Assembly: GCA_017407905.1 (NCBI GenBank)
Contig: JAFQVS010000057.1
Span: 1 to 44,849 of the forward strand
Length of the DNA stretch: 44,849 nt
Reading direction: 5' to 3'
Origin: Bacteroidaceae bacterium
Lineage (GTDB): Bacteria > Bacteroidota > Bacteroidia > Bacteroidales > Bacteroidaceae
The notes under the pieces were generated by a model. It made no database searches. It was not told where the DNA came from and saw only the letters and a program-made list of their open reading frames with translations. The stretch's first letter is position 1. Every line of letters starts with the position of its first letter. A program made the translations under genes and the position numbers. Below are positions 1-8,396 of this stretch, one piece after another.

Positions 1-81
1 AAATAGATTATTGATTCTTGTTCACAGTAAATTTCTACCGAGCCCTTATATGGCAACTGCCTGAATTTATCCTTATAACAC

Positions 82-116
82 AAAAAAAAGACAACCCCAT
101 TAAAAGGATTGTCTTT
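82..116 (-). terminator. Rho-independent terminator of rplU-rpmA
   Basis: Read on the minus strand, AAAGACAA pairs with TTGTCTTT (109-116 with 87-94) around a 14-nt loop, followed by a run of eight T. It sits 22 bp past the rpmA stop and should end the rplU-rpmA transcript. Confidence 0.85.
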
Positions 117-137
117 ATAAAAACACTAATTTTTAAA

Positions 138-401
138 TTAGTTTTTCTCGAATGGAGCTACTGAAACAAAGCTCTTATTGTTCTTTCCGCGCTTGAAAGT
201 TACGATACCGTCAACCAATGCGTAAAGAGTGTGGTCGCTACCCATACCGATGTTGTTACCGGGGTTGTGAACAGTACCACGCTGACGAACAATAATATTA
301 CCGGCTTTGCATACCTGGCCACCCCAAATCTTCACACCGAGTCTTTGGCTTGCCGACTCACGGCCGTTCTTAGAACTACCAACACCTTTCTTATGTGCCA
401 T
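138..401 (-). CDS. rpmA: 50S ribosomal protein L27
   Basis: This 87-residue protein is bacterial L27, which binds 23S rRNA near the peptidyl-transferase centre. The N-terminus [16 protein letters not shown] is the classic L27 start, and it is followed by the family core with QRGT, the H-PG turn and G-DHTLYAL. No cleavable N-terminal extension of the Firmicutes type is present. It lies 20 bp downstream of rplU on the same strand, the usual L21-L27 pair, and shares the promoter upstream of rplU. A strong hairpin terminator follows its stop. Length and sequence are typical, and the identification is secure. Confidence 0.98.
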   Translation of the reverse strand: MAHKKGVGSSKNGRESASQRLGVKIWGGQVCKAGNIIVRQRGTVHNPGNNIGMGSDHTLYALVDGIVTFKRGKNNKSFVSVAPFEKN

Positions 402-421
402 AATACTTAAACTTTAATGAA

Positions 422-811
422 TTAACCGATAATTTCCTTTACTACTAACTCTGTAAACTGCTGGCGGTGGCCATTGAGCTTGCGGTAGCCTTTGCGACGA
501 CGCTTGTGGAACACCAATACCTTGTCGCCCTTAACCAATGTGGGGTCGATAGTGCGTGTGGTAACGATATTCTGGCCATCCTTTGACTTGCGAACGATTT
601 TCTGCTCGCGTACCTCGCCAATGTGGCAAACAACCTTTGCGCCCTCAACTACGGGAGCACCTACTGTTACTGCACCGTCCTTGTCCAACAGCAATACGCG
701 GTCGAACTCAACAGTTGTGTCATTCTGAGCACCCTTAATGTGGTGCACGAACAGTCTCTTTCCGGCCTCGGCCTTGAACTGCTGTCCGTTAATCTCAACA
801 ATTGCGTACAT
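422..811 (-). CDS. rplU: 50S ribosomal protein L21, with internal insertion
   Basis: L21 is a 23S rRNA-binding protein of the large subunit. The start [13 protein letters not shown] and the C-terminal [15 protein letters not shown] block are diagnostic. The protein has 129 residues, while the family usually has about 103-106. The excess is a charged, Thr-rich segment at about residues 66-92, between the second beta region (VVCHIG) and KGDKVLVF. The reading frame is intact on both sides, so this is an insertion and not a frameshift. It is the first gene of the rplU-rpmA pair, and a Bacteroidetes-type promoter lies about 90 bp upstream. I cannot tell how widespread the insertion is among relatives. 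Confidence 0.97.
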   Translation of the reverse strand: MYAIVEINGQQFKAEAGKRLFVHHIKGAQNDTTVEFDRVLLLDKDGAVTVGAPVVEGAKVVCHIGEVREQKIVRKSKDGQNIVTTRTIDPTLVKGDKVLVFHKRRRKGYRKLNGHRQQFTELVVKEIIG

Positions 812-899
812 TTAATTTAATCGCTTTTATTGTGAATTCCGCAAGGTGCATTCTCTTCGTGAGCCTGTCTTCTCTAACCTCCACGGACTAAATCGGCTG

Positions 900-927
900 C
901 AAAGATACGAATATTTTTCGGGGCAAA
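900..927 (-). promoter_or_regulatory. Promoter of rplU-rpmA
   Basis: On the minus strand, TTTG (924-927) and TATCTTTG (900-907) are separated by 16 nt. They fit the Bacteroidetes -33/-7 pattern (TTTG and TAnnTTTG), with a spacer slightly shorter than the usual 19 nt. The predicted leader is about 85 nt. Confidence 0.7.
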
Positions 928-967
928 GAAACTTTTCGGCAACTTTTTTGCCCTATTTCTTTCCCGA

Positions 968-1030
968 GGCTGTTTAAATTTATCCTCTCTACTTTTTTAT
1001 CGCTCTTTTTTTGCGGAAATTTAAACGGCC
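968..1030. repeat. Long inverted repeat between trxB and rplU
   Basis: GGCTGTTTAAATTT (968-981) faces AAATTTAAACGGCC (1017-1030), a 14-bp stem with one G-T pair and a 35-nt T-rich loop. It lies 50 bp past the trxB stop and upstream of the rplU promoter. No T-run follows on the trxB strand, so a simple terminator is doubtful. The arms resemble those of the inverted repeat at 29803-29872 (AAGCTGTTTGAAT), which suggests a shared repeat family. Confidence 0.6.
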
Positions 1031-1079
1031 CAATGCTCTTTGCAACAAAAATTTCTGTTTATAATTATTCGAGGCTATT

Positions 1080-2018
1080 TTACTGCTGGCTCGATAAATA
1101 GCGCTCGGCCTCAAGAGCGGCACGACATCCGCTGGCAGCTGCATTTATCGCCTGACGATAGTGAGGGTCGGCAACGTCTCCGGCAACGAATACTCCGGGA
1201 ACAACGGTCTTTACTCCGCTCTCGTCGGCGGGGACAAAATAACCCGTGGCGTCGGTCTTAAGATACTTCTTGAAAATATCGCTGTTGGGCTTATGGCCTA
1301 TGGCAAGGAAAAAGCCGTCGATGGCAAGGTCGTAGTGCTTTTCGTCGGCCTCGCCCTTACGCTTCACAAGGCGCACACCCTCTACTCCATTCTCGCCAAA
1401 AAGCCCCTCGGTATTATGCTCGAAAAGCACCTCGATTTTTGGATTCTGAAGGGTTCTATCCTGCATTGCCTTCGAGGCACGCAGATAGGGCTTGCGCACA
1501 ATGAGATACACCTTTGCCGCAAGCGAAGCAAGATAGTTGGCCTCCTCGCAAGCAGTGTCGCCTCCGCCTACAACGGCCACAATCTTCTTGCGGTAGAAGA
1601 ATCCGTCGCAGGTGGCGCAGGCGCTCACGCCCATCCCCTGATACTTTGTCTCATCGGCAAGGCCCAGATATTTTGCTGCCGCTCCTGTTGCAATAATCAC
1701 CGTATCGGCCTCGATTACCGTATCATCGTCCAGAGTAACCTTGTAGGGCACTGCCTCAAAATCAACCTCCGTTACGCTGCCCGAGCGAACATCGGCGCCC
1801 ACATTTATCGCCTGCTGACGCATATTATCCATAAGCTCGGGGCCGGTTATTCCGTTGGGGAATCCGGGAAAATTCTCAATCACGGTAGTTGTTGTCAACT
1901 GACCACCGGGCTGCATACCCTCGATGAGCACAGGGGCAAGATTGGCGCGCGAAGCATAAATGGCCGCTGTATATCCTGCGGGGCCCGAACCAATAACCAA
2001 ACACTTTGTTCTTTCCAT
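1080..2018 (-). CDS. trxB: Thioredoxin-disulfide reductase
   Basis: This cytoplasmic flavoenzyme passes electrons from NADPH to thioredoxin. The 312-residue length is typical. The FAD-binding GSGPAG is at residues 10-15, the redox-active CATC is at 134-137 followed by DGFF, and the NADPH-binding GGGDTA motif begins near 151. The C-terminal FVAGDVAD segment is the usual FAD-contact motif. It is the third gene of a minus-strand run ftsK-lolA-trxB, 42 bp after lolA, an order I know from other Bacteroidales. It has no obvious promoter of its own, and the inverted repeat at 968-1030 lies beyond its stop. Confidence 0.97.
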   Translation of the reverse strand: MERTKCLVIGSGPAGYTAAIYASRANLAPVLIEGMQPGGQLTTTTVIENFPGFPNGITGPELMDNMRQQAINVGADVRSGSVTEVDFEAVPYKVTLDDDTVIEADTVIIATGAAAKYLGLADETKYQGMGVSACATCDGFFYRKKIVAVVGGGDTACEEANYLASLAAKVYLIVRKPYLRASKAMQDRTLQNPKIEVLFEHNTEGLFGENGVEGVRLVKRKGEADEKHYDLAIDGFFLAIGHKPNSDIFKKYLKTDATGYFVPADESGVKTVVPGVFVAGDVADPHYRQAINAAASGCRAALEAERYLSSQQ

Positions 2019-2060
2019 AATATTCTGTTTTTTATACTGTTTACCTTATTTATATATAGA

Positions 2061-2714
2061 TTATCGCATATCAACAATCTCGACATTGGGATACTCCTTG
2101 AGAGGACACACAAAAGTCGCCTCCTTAAGTTCGAGCCCTCCCTTATAGCTCTTTATTGCAATATCTATGCGACCATTCTCGCCCATAAAAAGCCTCATTC
2201 TCACGGGCTGCAATGACACCTTATTTATATATATCATCACTTTTGTAAATTCGCCACTGTCGTCGATGGGAAGCAACGTAACAACGTCGTTGGCGCCCTC
2301 TTGCCCAAGCGAGCAGTTGTACCCGCTCTTATAGAGCTGCATTATGTGCAGTGGCGAGAGGCTCTGTGCCTCGTCGCTGTCGGCGGCTGTGATATAAATC
2401 TCGCCCGTCCGTGCCGAGTAGTTCCACTGCTGCACGCCGTCGCACCATATTTTAAGTTCGTCGAGCAGTAGCGCGAAGCGCTCTTTTCCCTTATCTCCGA
2501 GGCGGCAATCGACATAAAAAAGACCCTTCTCGGCAAATAAAGGCTCGCCGCCTGCATCGTAGGCCGAATATTCAAAGTCCATCTGCACGCCGCCGTCCGA
2601 TTTTATATGCGCCACCGCCCTGTCGAGCAGCCTCACAGCCCCCTCACCATCGGCTCGGGCCAATAGCGGAAGAAGCATCAGCACAATTGCAAAAACTCGT
2701 CTCATAGGCTCCAT
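2061..2714 (-). CDS. lolA: LolA-like outer-membrane lipoprotein carrier protein
   Basis: This is a 217-residue exported protein of the LolA/LolB-like fold, which shuttles lipoproteins across the periplasm to the outer membrane. The N-terminus RRVFAIVLMLLPLLARADG is a Sec signal peptide. The body alternates short beta strands, including F-Y-A-Y, KGLFYVD and the LLDELKIWCDG region. The ATG at 2714 directly abuts the ftsK stop. Met4 (2705) is an equally good start and gives a more standard signal peptide. Sequence conservation in this family is weak, so the call rests on signal peptide, size, pattern and position between ftsK and trxB. No LolB or LolCDE gene is nearby. Confidence 0.8.
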   Translation of the reverse strand: MEPMRRVFAIVLMLLPLLARADGEGAVRLLDRAVAHIKSDGGVQMDFEYSAYDAGGEPLFAEKGLFYVDCRLGDKGKERFALLLDELKIWCDGVQQWNYSARTGEIYITAADSDEAQSLSPLHIMQLYKSGYNCSLGQEGANDVVTLLPIDDSGEFTKVMIYINKVSLQPVRMRLFMGENGRIDIAIKSYKGGLELKEATFVCPLKEYPNVEIVDMR

Positions 2715-5273
2715 TTATTGATTATTTGCAAGCAGTGTCTTCAAGCGGAATTCAAGGTCGGCCTCATCGGGACACAGCACCTGACGCGGCTTACTGCCAT
2801 CCTGCTCGCCCACAATGCCCGTGCGGCACAGCTGGTCCATAATACGTCCCGCGCGATTAAAGCCGATATTAAATTTACGCTGCAACAACGACGTTGAGCC
2901 CTGCTGATGCAGCACCACAGTGCGCGCAGCCTCGGCAAACAGCTCATCGAGCTTACCCACCGAGCCGGCGTCGGCGCGTGTGGCCGACGCTGCGCCTCCA
3001 CCCTCGCCCGCAGCCTCGTCGGGCTCGGGCAGAATATAGGCCGACGTATATCCCTGCTGCTTAGCAATGTGTGCACACACGCGCTCAACCTCTTTTGTCT
3101 CGATGAGCGCACACTGCACACGCACGGGGTCGTTGCCTGCAAGGAACAACATATCACCCCTACCCTGCAACTGATTGGCACCCGTACGCTCAAGGATGGT
3201 GCGCGAGTCAATCTGCGAAATTACGCGGAAGGCCATACGCGCGGGGAAGTTAGCCTTGATGGTACCGGTGATAATATTCGTTGTCGGACGCTGCGTAGCT
3301 ATAATCATATGAATACCCACGGCACGCGCCTTCTGCGCAATACGTGCGATAGGCATCTCGACCTCTTTTCCGGCAGTCATCATCAGGTCGCCATACTCGT
3401 CTATGATAACAACAATATAAGGCATAAAGCGGTGCCCCTTTGTAGGCAGCAGCTGCTTATTTAGGAATTTCTCGTTATACTCCTTAACCGAGCGCACGCT
3501 CGCAGCCATCAGCAGACGGTAGCGGTTGTCCATCTCGGTACACAGCGATTTTAGCGTGCGCACCACTTTCGAGACGTCAGTGATGATGGGCTCATCCTCG
3601 TCCTCCAATTTTGCAAGAAAATGCTTCTCGATAACCTTATAAAGGCTGAGCTCCACCATTTTGGGGTCAACCATCACAAATTTAAGATAAGCGGGGTGCA
3701 TCTTGAAGAGCAGCGAAGTGATAATGGCATTCAATCCCACCGATTTTCCCATACCCGTGGCACCCGCAACAAGAAGGTGAGGCATTTTAGCCATATCAAC
3801 CATAAACACCTCGTTCGAGATTGTCTTTCCAAGCGCCAAAGGAAGCGCCATATCAGTCTCTTTGAATTTACGGCTGTTGAGCAGAGACATCATCGGCACA
3901 ATCTGTTTATTGGCATTGGGCACCTCGATGCCGATAGTACCCTTTCCGGGGATAGGCGCAATGATACGAATACAGAGCGCCGAGAGCGACATTGCAATAT
4001 CATCCTCGAGATTGCGTATTTTCGAAATGCGCACACCGGGAGCGGGAGTAATCTCGTACAGAGTGATTGTGGGGCCCACGGTTGCCTTAATGGAGCTAAT
4101 CTCAATGTCAAAGTCGCGCAGCACACGCACAATCTCCTCTTTTTTCACATTCTGCTCATTCATATCAATAGATTGAGCAGTATTCTCATATTTGTCCAAA
4201 AGGTCTATTGTGGGAGGCTTATAATAGCTCAATTCATCCTTTGGATTGAGCGGACGCAACATATCGCCGCCCATATCCTCGTCGCCGGCAGCCTGCTCGA
4301 CGTCCATTTCTATCTCGTCGGTATCACCCGTGGCATTATTCAGTTGCGCAATACGGTCGAATTGTCGCGCAAGCTCGTCATCATTGAGCGGTTCATCCTC
4401 TTTATCATCGACGGCGGGCTCGGCGTCGTCGCCCACGGGAATCTCAATCTCAATATCATTGTCATCGGCCACATCGGGCAAAGAATTTTCATCATCCGAC
4501 GGAAAGTCAACGACAAACTCCTCATCCTCCTTGTCCTCCTTGTCGTCCTTTTCAGTATCATCGACAACGGGCATCGACGGCTCATCAGCAGCAGCGGCAG
4601 GCTCAAGGGCCGGTTGCTCGTATCCGTCAGTCTCGGCCTCCTCCTCGGGCTGCTCGGCAGCAGGCTCGGCAGGCTTTCTCTTTACGAATCCGAGAGTAAA
4701 GAGCTTACGCAGCCACACAATAGTCTCGCGAGTAAGATAAATCATAAAGAAGAGCAAAGAGACGGCAAGCAGCAGAAAAACGCCCACGGCACCAATCTGC
4801 TGTTCGAGCCAACGAACAACATTCTCGCCGTGTGCACCGCCGGGCGTCATAAATGCCAAATCATCGAATATAAATCCGAAGAACAGCGACCCCCACACAA
4901 TCCCGAACGCAACACCGATACCCCATTTTATAAGCGGCGGGCGGCGCAGAGACATCAGACGCAGCGCAATCACCACCATCAGCGGCACAACAAGCACCGA
5001 CGACCATCCGAAGCAGTCGTTCACAAGATAGCTTGCCACGATGGCTCCACTCTTACCCGTGCTGTTCTCCACCTCCTCGGCCACAGCCGTAGCCGCATCA
5101 ATCGCACTCTGGTCGGCTCCACCCGACGAAAAGAACGACAGAAACGAGAAACAGAAGAACACTGCCAGAGCAGCAACCACCACTCCCAGCACAAAAGCAG
5201 TATTGGGCGACTTTACATATTCGAGTGCGCGCTCCACCACACTCTTCTCCTTAACCGTATTTTTCTTTGCCAT
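2715..5273 (-). CDS. ftsK: DNA translocase FtsK
   Basis: FtsK is the septal DNA pump that clears and decatenates chromosome termini. Residues 1-200 carry about four membrane helices (near 26-50, 89-106, 114-138 and 160-180). Residues 203-345 form a very acidic, low-complexity linker. The alpha/beta motor follows, with Walker A GATGMGKS at 504-511 and Walker B VVIIDEYGDL (D625, E626). The ATQRP motif and the C-terminal winged-helix gamma domain (from about 785, LLQRKFNIGFNRAGRIMDQL) complete the protein. The 852-residue length is normal for the phylum. It is the first gene of ftsK-lolA-trxB and is divergent from the DUF5063 gene; a possible promoter lies near 5385. Confidence 0.97.
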   Translation of the reverse strand: MAKKNTVKEKSVVERALEYVKSPNTAFVLGVVVAALAVFFCFSFLSFFSSGGADQSAIDAATAVAEEVENSTGKSGAIVASYLVNDCFGWSSVLVVPLMVVIALRLMSLRRPPLIKWGIGVAFGIVWGSLFFGFIFDDLAFMTPGGAHGENVVRWLEQQIGAVGVFLLLAVSLLFFMIYLTRETIVWLRKLFTLGFVKRKPAEPAAEQPEEEAETDGYEQPALEPAAAADEPSMPVVDDTEKDDKEDKEDEEFVVDFPSDDENSLPDVADDNDIEIEIPVGDDAEPAVDDKEDEPLNDDELARQFDRIAQLNNATGDTDEIEMDVEQAAGDEDMGGDMLRPLNPKDELSYYKPPTIDLLDKYENTAQSIDMNEQNVKKEEIVRVLRDFDIEISSIKATVGPTITLYEITPAPGVRISKIRNLEDDIAMSLSALCIRIIAPIPGKGTIGIEVPNANKQIVPMMSLLNSRKFKETDMALPLALGKTISNEVFMVDMAKMPHLLVAGATGMGKSVGLNAIITSLLFKMHPAYLKFVMVDPKMVELSLYKVIEKHFLAKLEDEDEPIITDVSKVVRTLKSLCTEMDNRYRLLMAASVRSVKEYNEKFLNKQLLPTKGHRFMPYIVVIIDEYGDLMMTAGKEVEMPIARIAQKARAVGIHMIIATQRPTTNIITGTIKANFPARMAFRVISQIDSRTILERTGANQLQGRGDMLFLAGNDPVRVQCALIETKEVERVCAHIAKQQGYTSAYILPEPDEAAGEGGGAASATRADAGSVGKLDELFAEAARTVVLHQQGSTSLLQRKFNIGFNRAGRIMDQLCRTGIVGEQDGSKPRQVLCPDEADLEFRLKTLLANNQ

Positions 5274-5384
5274 AATAAATTATACTCACAGAATCCAATA
5301 AAAAAGACGCAACACATTAACAATCACGTCATAAGGGCACAAAACACGAGCAGAAGCCCGCCATACGCCCCAAATTAGCAAGCG

Positions 5385-5445
5385 CGAAGATAATAAAAAA
5401 ATAAATAATAATACAGCAGCGCTACACTATTTTTTTGTAACTTCG
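5385..5445. promoter_or_regulatory. Mirror-image divergent promoter region of ftsK and the DUF5063 gene
   Basis: CGAAGATA (5385-5392) reads TATCTTCG on the minus strand, facing ftsK. TAACTTCG (5438-5445) faces the plus-strand gene at 5551. Both are one base off TAnnTTTG and are followed by CGC. The arms GCGCGAAG and CTTCGCGC, with flanking A/T runs, make the region a 60-nt imperfect inverted repeat. No clear -33 TTTG is visible on either side. Both leaders would be about 100 nt. The assignment is an inference from the motif. Confidence 0.45.
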
Positions 5446-5550
5446 CGCCATATTACAAAAAGGCGGAGACACAATAAAGATTACCCCTAAAATAATCGTC
5501 GAGCCGTTCCGCCCCACACATAAACAATCCGCAACAGAAAAAGAGAAAAA

Positions 5551-6114
5551 ATGACCGACAACGAAAGCATAGTATTTTCGCGCAACACCGTCGAGTTTGT
5601 AACCGTCGCCGCCGAATATTGCGCCTATTTAGAGCGCTCGGGCGAGCTCGACCGCAAAGAGTTTGTAAGCACAATGCTCAAGCTACTGCCCCTGCTCTAC
5701 ATAAAAGCCCAGATGCTGCCCGAGGACGAACCCATAAACGACAGCGACACCCTCGAAGACTTTGTAACCGAAGAGAGCTACGAGGTACTGCGCATCACCC
5801 TTGCCGAGCTTTTGGGCAACCGCGACGCCTACCTCGACGTATTTGTCGAGGAGATGCAATACAGCGACACCCCCATAACAAAAAACATCTCCGAAGACCT
5901 TTCCGATATTTATCAGGATATAAAAAACTTCATCTGCCTCTTCAAATTAGGCATAAACGAGACAATGCACGACGCTATACTCCAATGCCGCGAACATTTC
6001 GGCCGCTATTGGGGACAAACACTTGTAAACACACTCCGCGCCCTCCACGAAATAGAATACAACAGTCCCGAGGACGACGATAGCGAGCCCGGCCACCACA
6101 ATGACGAAATTTAA
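5551..6114 (+). CDS. DUF5063 domain protein of unknown function
   Basis: This 187-residue soluble acidic protein is predicted to be almost all alpha-helical. I recognise it as the DUF5063 type found in Bacteroidetes beside a 3'-5' exonuclease gene. Visible blocks are FVTVAAEYCAYLE near the N-terminus, MLKLLPLLYIKA at about 42-53, and CREHFGRYWGQTLVNTLRALH at about 145-165. The C-terminus is acidic (SPEDDDSEPGHHND). There is no signal peptide, membrane segment or obvious catalytic motif. Its last 14 bases overlap the start of the exonuclease gene, so the two are probably translationally coupled. No function is known to me. Confidence 0.75.
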   Translation: MTDNESIVFSRNTVEFVTVAAEYCAYLERSGELDRKEFVSTMLKLLPLLYIKAQMLPEDEPINDSDTLEDFVTEESYEVLRITLAELLGNRDAYLDVFVEEMQYSDTPITKNISEDLSDIYQDIKNFICLFKLGINETMHDAILQCREHFGRYWGQTLVNTLRALHEIEYNSPEDDDSEPGHHNDEI

Positions 6115-6691
6115 GCCACATATAGAGAAAAGCGAAATATCCACAATGCCCACCGTCCTTTTTCAAGGGCGCATCATTGTCATCGACACCCCCGCCGAAG
6201 CCGAGAAAGCCGTCAAAGCCCTCTCGGAGCAGCCCCTCATAGGCATCGACACCGAGACACGCCCCTCATTCAAAAAAGGCGTACACTACAACGTTTCCCT
6301 GCTGCAAATGAGCACCCCCGACACCTGCTTCCTCTTCAGGCTGAACCGCATAGGACTGCCCGCCCCCCTCATAGCCCTGCTCGAAGACGAAAAGATACAA
6401 AAGATAGGCCTCTCGCTGCACGACGACTATCAGGCATTGAGCCGACGCAAACGCTTCACCCCCCGCGGCTTCTTCGACCTTCAGAAACACGTCAGCCGCT
6501 ACGGCATCGAGGAGATGAGCCTTCAGAAGATTTTCGCAATAATATTCGGACAACGCATCTCGAAGAGCCAACAGCTCACCAATTGGGACGCCGACGTCCT
6601 CACCGACAAGCAGAAACTATACGCAGCCACCGACGCGTGGGCCTGCCTAACCATATATAACCAATTGCAACATATAAAACAGCACATATAA
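6101..6691 (+). CDS. 3'-5' exonuclease, DEDDy family (RNase D-like domain)
   Basis: This is a single-domain 3'-5' exonuclease of 196 residues. All motifs of the DEDDy superfamily are present: Exo I IGIDTET (D50, E52), Exo II GLSLHDDY (D108/D109) and Exo III YAATD (Y174, D178). It lacks the HRDC domains of full RNase D, so the natural substrate, DNA or RNA, is not clear. The gene overlaps the end of the DUF5063 gene by 14 nt, and the next gene starts immediately after its stop, so the three form an operon. An internal Met16 could also be the start, which would remove the overlap. Confidence 0.9.
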   Translation: MTKFKPHIEKSEISTMPTVLFQGRIIVIDTPAEAEKAVKALSEQPLIGIDTETRPSFKKGVHYNVSLLQMSTPDTCFLFRLNRIGLPAPLIALLEDEKIQKIGLSLHDDYQALSRRKRFTPRGFFDLQKHVSRYGIEEMSLQKIFAIIFGQRISKSQQLTNWDADVLTDKQKLYAATDAWACLTIYNQLQHIKQHI

Positions 6692-7873
6692 ATGGAAAAA
6701 GCCGTAATACTGAAAAGAGGCAAGGAAGAGTCGCTGCAACGCTTCCACCCGTGGATATTCTCGGGCGCCATACAGCGCATCGAAGGCAGTCCCGAAGAGG
6801 GCGACGCCGTAACCGTCTATACCAACGACCGCAAATTCATCGCCCGCGGACACGTACAAGTAGGCAGCATAGCCGTCCGCGTGCTCACATTCACCGACGA
6901 GCCCATCGACCTTGAATTTTGGCGTCGCCGCATAGCCACCGCCTACCATCTGCGCCGCAGCATAGGCCTTGCAGGCAACCCCGTCAACGACACCTACCGC
7001 CTTGTACACGGCGAGGGCGACTCACTACCCGGCCTCATCATCGACATCTACGGCGACACAGCCGTGATGCAGGCCCACAGCGTAGGAATGCACGTCAACC
7101 GCACAATCATCGCCCAAGTATTAAAAGAGACGTTGGGCGAGAGCCTCAACAACATATATTACAAGTCGGACACCACCCTCCCCTACAAAGCCGACATAAA
7201 CAAAGACAACGGCTACCTTCTTGGCGGAAACGCAAGCAACATCTCAACCGAATACGGACTAAAATTTCACATCGACTGGCTGCGAGGCCAAAAAACAGGC
7301 TTTTTTGTCGATCAGCGCGAGAACCGCAAACTCCTCGAACAATATGCCAAAGGACGCAAACTCCTTAATATGTTCTGCTACACAGGCGGCTTTTCAATAT
7401 ACGCCCTACGCGGCGGCGCACAGCTTGTACACTCGGTCGATAGCTCGGCAAAAGCCATCGACCTCACCAACGCCAACGTCGCAATAAACTTCCCCGACGA
7501 CAAACGCCACGCAGCCTACGCCGAGGACGCCTTCGACTACCTCGAACGAATGGGCAACAACTACGACCTTATCATCCTCGACCCGCCCGCCTTTGCCAAG
7601 CACCGCGACAGCCTGCGCAACGCCCTCATAGGCTACCGCCGCCTCAACGCAAAAGCCATCGAGAAGATACAGCCCGGTGGCATCCTCTTCACCTTCTCCT
7701 GCTCGCAAGTAGTGAGCAAAGAGCACTTCCGCACCGCCGTGTTCACCGCAGCAGCCATTGCCAAGCGCAACGTACGCATCCTGCACCAGCTGACACAGCC
7801 CGCCGACCACCCCGTGAACATCTACCACCCCGAGGGCGAATACCTCAAAGGCCTTGTCCTATATGTAGAATAA
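6692..7873 (+). CDS. RlmI-like 23S rRNA m5C methyltransferase
   Basis: This 393-residue class I SAM-dependent methyltransferase of the RlmI/RlmK family methylates cytosine C5 in rRNA. An N-terminal PUA domain occupies about residues 2-80 (PWIFSGAI at 20-27). It is followed by the KTGFFVDQREN block (201-211), SAM-binding motif I LNMFCYTGGFS (225-235) and motif IV LDPPA (about 296-300). A C-terminal FSCSQ stretch holds the likely catalytic Cys. The ATG directly follows the exonuclease stop, which suggests coupled translation. A hairpin follows about 30 bp after its stop. Assignment to RlmI itself, rather than a paralogue with another site, is inferred. Confidence 0.88.
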   Translation: MEKAVILKRGKEESLQRFHPWIFSGAIQRIEGSPEEGDAVTVYTNDRKFIARGHVQVGSIAVRVLTFTDEPIDLEFWRRRIATAYHLRRSIGLAGNPVNDTYRLVHGEGDSLPGLIIDIYGDTAVMQAHSVGMHVNRTIIAQVLKETLGESLNNIYYKSDTTLPYKADINKDNGYLLGGNASNISTEYGLKFHIDWLRGQKTGFFVDQRENRKLLEQYAKGRKLLNMFCYTGGFSIYALRGGAQLVHSVDSSAKAIDLTNANVAINFPDDKRHAAYAEDAFDYLERMGNNYDLIILDPPAFAKHRDSLRNALIGYRRLNAKAIEKIQPGGILFTFSCSQVVSKEHFRTAVFTAAAIAKRNVRILHQLTQPADHPVNIYHPEGEYLKGLVLYVE

Positions 7874-7903
7874 CCCCGAGGCGGCAACAACCCCCATAAA
7901 AAT

Positions 7904-7942
7904 AATATTTGCGCGGAGAAAAAACTTTTCCGCGCAAATATT
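7904..7942 (+). terminator. 14-bp hairpin overlapping the L31 promoter
   Basis: AATATTTGCGCGGA (7904-7917) pairs perfectly with TCCGCGCAAATATT (7929-7942) around an 11-nt loop. It lies 30 bp after the methyltransferase stop and probably ends that transcript, although only a short T-stretch follows. The right arm shares its last base with the -33 TTTG of the next promoter. Confidence 0.6.
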
Positions 7943-7972
7943 TTGCCATACAAAAGATTATTACTATCTTTG
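7942..7972 (+). promoter_or_regulatory. Promoter of the L31 gene
   Basis: TTTG (7942-7945), a 19-nt spacer and TATCTTTG (7965-7972) exactly match the Bacteroidetes -33/-7 consensus. The leader to the ATG at 8042 is about 65 nt and AT-rich. Confidence 0.85.
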
Positions 7973-8041
7973 CACCTCGAAAAGCCATTACACTACATTT
8001 TGTTACCAGCAAAGTAAAAATTAAATTAAAAATATACTACA

Positions 8042-8296
8042 ATGAAAAAAGACATCCATCCCGCAGGATACCGTCCCGTTGTATTTAAAGATATGTCAAA
8101 CGGCGATTGCTTCCTTTCACAGTCTTGCTGCAACACAAAGGACACAATTGAGTTCGAGGGCGAGACCTATCCCCTTGTAAAGCTCGAGATTTCTAACACT
8201 TCTCACCCCTTCTACACAGGTAAGGCTAAGCTCGTCGATACAGCAGGTCGCGTTGATAAGTTTATGAGCCGTTACGGTAAGACAATGAAGAAGTAA
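8042..8296 (+). CDS. rpmE2: 50S ribosomal protein L31 type B
   Basis: This 84-residue L31 begins [17 protein letters not shown] and contains [11 protein letters not shown] and [11 protein letters not shown], the signature of the type B form. It has adjacent cysteines (SQSCCNTKD) but lacks the CxxC zinc-binding pairs of type A L31. It is a one-gene unit with a consensus promoter upstream and a strong terminator just downstream. Codon use is that of strongly expressed genes here: isoleucine is ATC or ATT, and ATA is avoided. The call is secure. Confidence 0.97.
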   Translation: MKKDIHPAGYRPVVFKDMSNGDCFLSQSCCNTKDTIEFEGETYPLVKLEISNTSHPFYTGKAKLVDTAGRVDKFMSRYGKTMKK

Positions 8297-8318
8297 TTTT
8301 TTCTCAGAACAAATTCAG

Positions 8319-8353
8319 GGTGTATTAAGACTTACTCTTAATACACCTTTTTT
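8319..8353 (+). terminator. Rho-independent terminator of the L31 gene
   Basis: GGTGTATTAAGA (8319-8330) pairs with TCTTAATACACC (8336-8347) around a 5-nt loop, followed by TTTTTT. Confidence 0.92.
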
Positions 8354-8396
8354 ATTCGCAGACACCCCTTCGCAAGGAATCATCACCAAAAGCAAA

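Noticed and set aside
3621-5378. A 585-codon frame antisense to ftsK
   Set aside because: It is a shadow of the strongly biased ftsK codons, mirrored on the other strand, with no domain and a low-complexity composition.
8150-8180. Zinc-binding type A L31
   Set aside because: Only adjacent cysteines occur, without the CxxC pairs, and the sequence pattern is that of type B.
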